18,003 nucleotides of DNA, taken from assembly GCA_946059285.1 (NCBI GenBank), contig CAMGMW010000004.1, forward strand, positions 1 through 18,003. Direction: 5' to 3'. Position 1 is the stretch's first letter. The number at the start of each line of letters is the position of its first letter. This DNA comes from an uncultured Clostridia bacterium (GTDB lineage Bacteria; Bacillota_A; Clostridia; Oscillospirales; Oscillospiraceae). A model generated the notes under the pieces. That model was not told the DNA's origin, made no database searches, and saw only the letters and a program-made list of their open reading frames with translations. Shown in pieces: positions 14,809 through 18,003 of the stretch. A program made the translations under genes and the position numbers.

Positions 14809-14837
14809 CTGCTGCAGAATCGGACATTCTGCAGCAG
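14809..14837 (+). terminator. Intercistronic hairpin between transporter and hydrolase genes
   Basis: CTGCTGCAGAAT (14809-14820) pairs perfectly with 14826-14837 around a 5-base loop. It is followed by TCTGATTTATC, which is not a clear T-run. It is probably a weak terminator or an mRNA processing or stability element that lets some transcripts continue into the hydrolase genes. Confidence 0.5.
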
Positions 14838-14867
14838 TCTGATTTATCAACGAAAGGACTTGATTTC

Positions 14868-15815
14868 ATGCCGGAAAAGCGTCCCGTCATTCTCGACGGT
14901 GATCCGGGTCACGATGATGCGATCGCCTGGATGCTGGCAGGCTCCAGCCCACTGCTGGACATCCGCGCCGTGACCTCCGTCTGCGGCAACCAGACGATCG
15001 AAAAAACCACCTATAATACCCTGCGGATCTGTACGCTGCTTGGGCTTCAATGTCCCATCGGCAAGGGAAGACCCACGCCGCTGTTTTCCGCTCCTATCAT
15101 TGCCCCTACCGTTCATGGCAACACCGGCTTGGACGGTCCCGTTTTGCCGGAGCCGGCGATGGAGCCAAGCGAGCTTCGCGCCGTGGAACTGATGGCAAAG
15201 ATCCTTCGGGAGAGCGACCGTCCGGTCTGTCTCGTTCCGACCGGTCCGCTGACCAATATTGCCGCGCTGCTGCTCGCGTATCCGGAGCTGAAGCCAAAAA
15301 TCGACTGCATCAGTCTCATGGGCGGCGGCATCGCCTACGGCAACTGGACCTGTGCGGCGGAATTCAACATTCTGGTGGACCCCGAGGCGGCGGACATCGT
15401 ATTCCGCTCCGGCGTTCCCATCTATATGGCAGGGCTGGACGTGACCGAAAAAGCCCTGATTTTCCCGGAGGACTTCAACCGCATCCGCGCCGTGGGCAAT
15501 CATGTCGCCTGTGTCGTCGCGGACTGGCTGGAATTCTTCTACGGCTTCCACCGCTCTCTGGGCTATCCCGGGGCGCCGGTACATGACGCTGTCGCCGTTA
15601 CGGCGCTGCTCCGCCCGGACTTGCTGGAAATGCAGGAAATGTATGTACAGATCGAAACAAAGGGCGAATACTGCCGCGGCACGACGGTCGGCGATCGCTT
15701 CGGCGTGACCGGACATCAGCCCAACGCCCATGTAATCACAGGCATTGACCGGCAGGGCTTTGCCGACCTGCTGGTAGAGGCGGTCAGGGCATATGATAAG
15801 GAGGGCGCAAGATGA
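14868..15815 (+). CDS. Inosine/uridine-preferring nucleoside hydrolase (first copy)
   Basis: 315 residues from the ATG at 14868, with GAAAGGA upstream; an earlier in-frame start at 14712 lies inside the permease gene. The family cleaves ribonucleosides with water to base and ribose in the cytoplasm. The calcium-binding signature DGDPGHDDA (10-18) is intact. HGNTGLDG (83-90) carries the active-site His of pyrimidine/inosine-type hydrolases, AEFNILVDPEAA (164-175) carries the ribose-binding Glu-Phe-Asn, and HD (239-240) supplies the second His and a metal ligand. The gene ends in an ATGA overlap with a second hydrolase. The two are homologous but clearly different, for example in the base-pocket loop around residue 83, which suggests divided substrate ranges. 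Confidence 0.92.
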   Translation: MPEKRPVILDGDPGHDDAIAWMLAGSSPLLDIRAVTSVCGNQTIEKTTYNTLRICTLLGLQCPIGKGRPTPLFSAPIIAPTVHGNTGLDGPVLPEPAMEPSELRAVELMAKILRESDRPVCLVPTGPLTNIAALLLAYPELKPKIDCISLMGGGIAYGNWTCAAEFNILVDPEAADIVFRSGVPIYMAGLDVTEKALIFPEDFNRIRAVGNHVACVVADWLEFFYGFHRSLGYPGAPVHDAVAVTALLRPDLLEMQEMYVQIETKGEYCRGTTVGDRFGVTGHQPNAHVITGIDRQGFADLLVEAVRAYDKEGAR

Positions 15816-16747
15816 ACAAGCTGCCTGTTTGGATCGATTGTGATACCGGTGTGGATGATGCGATCGCTCTGTTGGTCGCACACCGTCTGGACACACTGCA
15901 AATCGTCGGCATTAGCACCGTTGCAGGCAATGTGCCGCTGGAAAAAACAACGCGCAACACCTTAAAACTCTGCGACCTGATGGGCGCGGATTACCCGGTG
16001 TACCCCGGTGCCGCGCAGCCGTGGCTGCGTGAATACCACAGCGCCGTCATGTTCCACGGCGAGGACGGTCTGGGCGGCGCCGTGCTGCCGGAGCCGAGTC
16101 GGGAAGCGCAGAGCGAACCGGCATGGGACGCCCTTTACCGCACGGCAAAGCAATACCCCGGCACGCTGGAGCTGGTCGCGGTCGGACCCTTGACCAATGT
16201 TGCAACCGCACTGGTTACCCATCCTGAGCTGCCGCAGCTTCTGCACCGCATCGTGATCATGGGCGGCGCGGCAGTCGGCGGAAATACCACCCCCAGTGCC
16301 GAATTCAACATCTATGCCGATCCCGACGCGGCACAGACCGTGTTCCGGTCCGGAGTTCCCATCGTGATGTGCGGACTGGATGTGACCCTGCAGGCATATC
16401 TGACCCCGGCGGATCTGGATGAGATCGGCGCACACGGCACGGCGGTCACCCGCTTCACGCGGGAATGTACCCACACGGCGGAACATTTCTGTCACGATGT
16501 GTTCGGACTGCCGGGCGTCAGCATGCACGACACCTGTCCGCTGATGTATCTTGCCCATCCGGAACTGTTTTCCGGTCAGGAGGCAGGCGTATTCGTTGAA
16601 ACGCAGGGCGATATCACCCTCGGTAAAACGGTCACCGATCTTTACAGCGACCATCAGTTTGAGGAGAAAAACGCCCTTGTGCTCCTGAAGCTGGATCGCG
16701 ACGCCTTCCTGCGGCACCTCAAAGCGGCGTTGTATTCCTATCAATGA
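15812..16747 (+). CDS. Nucleoside hydrolase (second copy)
   Basis: 311 residues; start ATG within an ATGA overlap and preceded by AAGGAGG. The metal signature DCDTGVDDA (9-17) is complete. The loop that reads HGNTGLDG in its neighbour reads HGEDGLGG here (82-89). AEFNIYADPDAA (163-174) and HD (239-240) are retained, so a working enzyme is expected. The changed loop next to the base pocket suggests a preference for different nucleosides than the first copy. The tandem probably arose by an old duplication, or by joining of two family members. Its stop overlaps the next start by 4 bp, so it is coupled to the folate enzyme gene. Confidence 0.92.
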   Translation: MNKLPVWIDCDTGVDDAIALLVAHRLDTLQIVGISTVAGNVPLEKTTRNTLKLCDLMGADYPVYPGAAQPWLREYHSAVMFHGEDGLGGAVLPEPSREAQSEPAWDALYRTAKQYPGTLELVAVGPLTNVATALVTHPELPQLLHRIVIMGGAAVGGNTTPSAEFNIYADPDAAQTVFRSGVPIVMCGLDVTLQAYLTPADLDEIGAHGTAVTRFTRECTHTAEHFCHDVFGLPGVSMHDTCPLMYLAHPELFSGQEAGVFVETQGDITLGKTVTDLYSDHQFEEKNALVLLKLDRDAFLRHLKAALYSYQ

Positions 16748-17289
16748 TAGACAAACAAGCCTTGCGGCAGCATATCCGCACACAAAAGCGGGCGCTGTCA
16801 CCCGCGCAGATCGAAGCCGCTTCTGCGGTTCTGGCGCAGCAGCTCTTTGACCACCCGCTCTACCGGAAGGCAGACAGCGTGTACGGCTACCTGAGCTATA
16901 ATCAGGAGGTACGCACGCTTCCGATTCTGCGCCGTGCGCTGGCGGACGGAAAGCGCATTGCAGCACCGAGAATCTTTGGAAGCGAAATACGCTTTCTCTG
17001 GCTGCAGGACCTTTCCGGCATTGAGACCGGCGAGCGCGGCATTCCCGCGCCGCCCGCCGACGCGCCGGAAGCGGACGATCCAGCCGCTCTGGTGCTGCTG
17101 CCCGGACTGGCATTTGATCTGCGGGGGCACCGTGTGGGCTACGGCGGGGGCTTCTATGACCGGTTTCTTGCCTCTCACCCGCATCCCACCATCGCGCTTT
17201 GTTATGATTTTCAGCTTTTCCGGCAGATTCCGACACAGCCGCACGATATTCCGGCGGATGTTGTATTAAGCACGCCGATACAGGAGTGA
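16744..17289 (+). CDS. 5-formyltetrahydrofolate cyclo-ligase family protein
   Basis: 181 residues, the typical length. The enzyme uses ATP to convert 5-formyltetrahydrofolate to 5,10-methenyltetrahydrofolate, returning this folate to the one-carbon pool used in purine synthesis. The N-terminal basic helix (MIDKQALRQHIRTQKRAL), YGYLSYNQEV (47-56, substrate site) and LPGLAFDLRGHRVGYGGGFYDRF (119-141, the nucleotide-binding and catalytic motif) are all present, followed by the typical IPTQPHDIPADVVLST end. There is no clear ribosome binding site; the ATGA overlap with the hydrolase implies translation by coupling. Placement in a nucleoside-salvage operon is unusual but fits a purine theme. The usual symbol is fau or ygfA, which I do not assign firmly. 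Confidence 0.92.
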   Translation: MIDKQALRQHIRTQKRALSPAQIEAASAVLAQQLFDHPLYRKADSVYGYLSYNQEVRTLPILRRALADGKRIAAPRIFGSEIRFLWLQDLSGIETGERGIPAPPADAPEADDPAALVLLPGLAFDLRGHRVGYGGGFYDRFLASHPHPTIALCYDFQLFRQIPTQPHDIPADVVLSTPIQE

Positions 17290-17294
17290 TTGCC

Positions 17295-17996
17295 ATGAAA
17301 ATCAAAGCTGTCTGCGAATATAATGAGTTGGGGTTCCTGATCTTTGCCATCGATTATCCCGGCGCCTACGTCAGGGGCACCACGGAAAATGAAGCTTTGG
17401 CGAAGTTCGGCGGAGAGCTGCGCAGCTATTTTCGCTGGCTCGGCACCGCGCCGCCCGACACGGCGGAGGTAGAAATCGTCCAGCGACGACTGTCGGAACG
17501 GCAGATGTGTGACGCGGACACCGATGTGCTCTTTGATTCGGAACGCATACCGTTGTCCGGGGAAGAGTATGAATCGCTGAAACTGCTGGTACTGAAGTCC
17601 GCACGCGATTTCCATACGCTCTATTGCAGCATTTCCCACCCGGATATCTCCGGGCGCCCGCTTCGCAGGACCTTTTATGGCACCGCGCCCCGTACGCCGC
17701 GCCAGATGTATGAACACGTCAATCGGTTTACCGCCCATTACGCCTCGGCAATCGGTCTTCGCTTGGAAAACATGCCCGATTTGTATGTCAATCGGATGCA
17801 CCTTCTGTCCGAGCTGGAGGAAGGGGAGCTGTTCCTGTCCGACCGTGTCTATACCGCCGCAAACGGCGAGGAATGGACCGTCCGAAAACTCCTGCGGCGG
17901 CTGCTTTGGCATGATCGTATCCACGCCAAAGCGATGTGGCGCACCGCTACCTCCCTCTGGGGCGACGAAATTAAGAATCCATTTAATTTTGTTTAA
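17295..17996 (+). CDS. Unknown protein: HicB-like N-terminal domain and DinB-like C-terminal part
   Basis: 233 residues from the ATG at 17295, with AGGAG 8 bases upstream; a GTG at 17286 overlaps that site. I do not recognise the gene as a whole. Residues about 5-50 (GFLIFAIDYPGAYVRGTTENEALAKF) resemble the short beta-strand HicB-like fold, with the typical strand, P-G, G-x-T, then E-A-L pattern. Residues about 90-225 look helical and contain His107, His141, His148 and an HDRIH motif (206-210). The last matches the His-x3-His of DinB-like four-helix metal proteins, preceded by GEEWTVRKLLRRLLWH, which resembles the final DinB helix. It is the last gene seen of the nucleoside operon, starting 5 bp after the folate gene. 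A metal-dependent enzyme role is inference, and no HicA toxin is present. Confidence 0.75.
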   Translation: MKIKAVCEYNELGFLIFAIDYPGAYVRGTTENEALAKFGGELRSYFRWLGTAPPDTAEVEIVQRRLSERQMCDADTDVLFDSERIPLSGEEYESLKLLVLKSARDFHTLYCSISHPDISGRPLRRTFYGTAPRTPRQMYEHVNRFTAHYASAIGLRLENMPDLYVNRMHLLSELEEGELFLSDRVYTAANGEEWTVRKLLRRLLWHDRIHAKAMWRTATSLWGDEIKNPFNFV

Positions 17997-18003
17997 TACT
18001 ATT

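Noticed and set aside
13676..14890. 404-codon minus-strand frame opposite the second permease, and a similar one at 15962-17350
   Set aside because: Both are antisense to clear membrane-permease or enzyme genes, without ribosome binding sites or family motifs.
17295..17996. Type II toxin-antitoxin (HicAB) locus
   Set aside because: Only a HicB-like fold segment is suggested, fused to a long helical part. There is no small HicA-like gene beside it, and the gene is in an enzyme operon.

Overview
The window comes from a fairly GC-rich, low-GC-lineage-type Firmicute, most likely a gut clostridium of the Oscillospiraceae. This is inferred from the AGGAGG-type ribosome binding sites, the BmrC/BmrD-type exporter, the PheB-type ACT regulator, the YtvI-like membrane protein and the B. 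subtilis NupNOPQ-like nucleoside transporter. No rRNA, complete tRNA, CRISPR array, transposase or phage gene is visible.

Left part (1-4958, minus strand). Two overlapping genes encode the halves of a heterodimeric ABC exporter (3792 to 144). A 360-bp gap with a tight cluster of four strong hairpins follows. Then come a small acyl-carrier-protein-like gene with an abnormal prosthetic-group motif (4380-4153) and a PheB-type HTH-ACT protein (4958-4518). A YtvI/AI-2E-family membrane protein (5071-6138) runs the other way from a short divergent promoter region.

Main part (6163-17996). Two operons diverge from the 9560-9793 intergenic region and together form a nucleoside uptake and breakdown locus. 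The minus-strand operon encodes adenosine deaminase, a nucleoside phosphorylase, a zinc alcohol dehydrogenase and a flavodoxin-like FMN oxidoreductase. The plus-strand operon encodes a BMP-family nucleoside-binding lipoprotein, a double-ATPase, two permeases, two nucleoside hydrolases, 5-formyltetrahydrofolate cyclo-ligase and a two-domain protein of unknown function. Most junctions are ATGA or 8-bp overlaps, so translational coupling is likely. The evident logic is that the ABC importer brings nucleosides in, the deaminase converts adenosine to inosine, and either hydrolysis or phosphorolysis releases base and ribose or ribose-1-phosphate.

The points most worth a second look are the multi-hairpin element at 3936-4095, the ACP-like protein without a DSL motif, the adenosine deaminase with HAGD in place of HAGE, and the HicB-like/DinB-like C-terminal gene of the nucleoside operon. 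Most of the rest is well-known families. I did not find a clear, entirely new multi-gene system.
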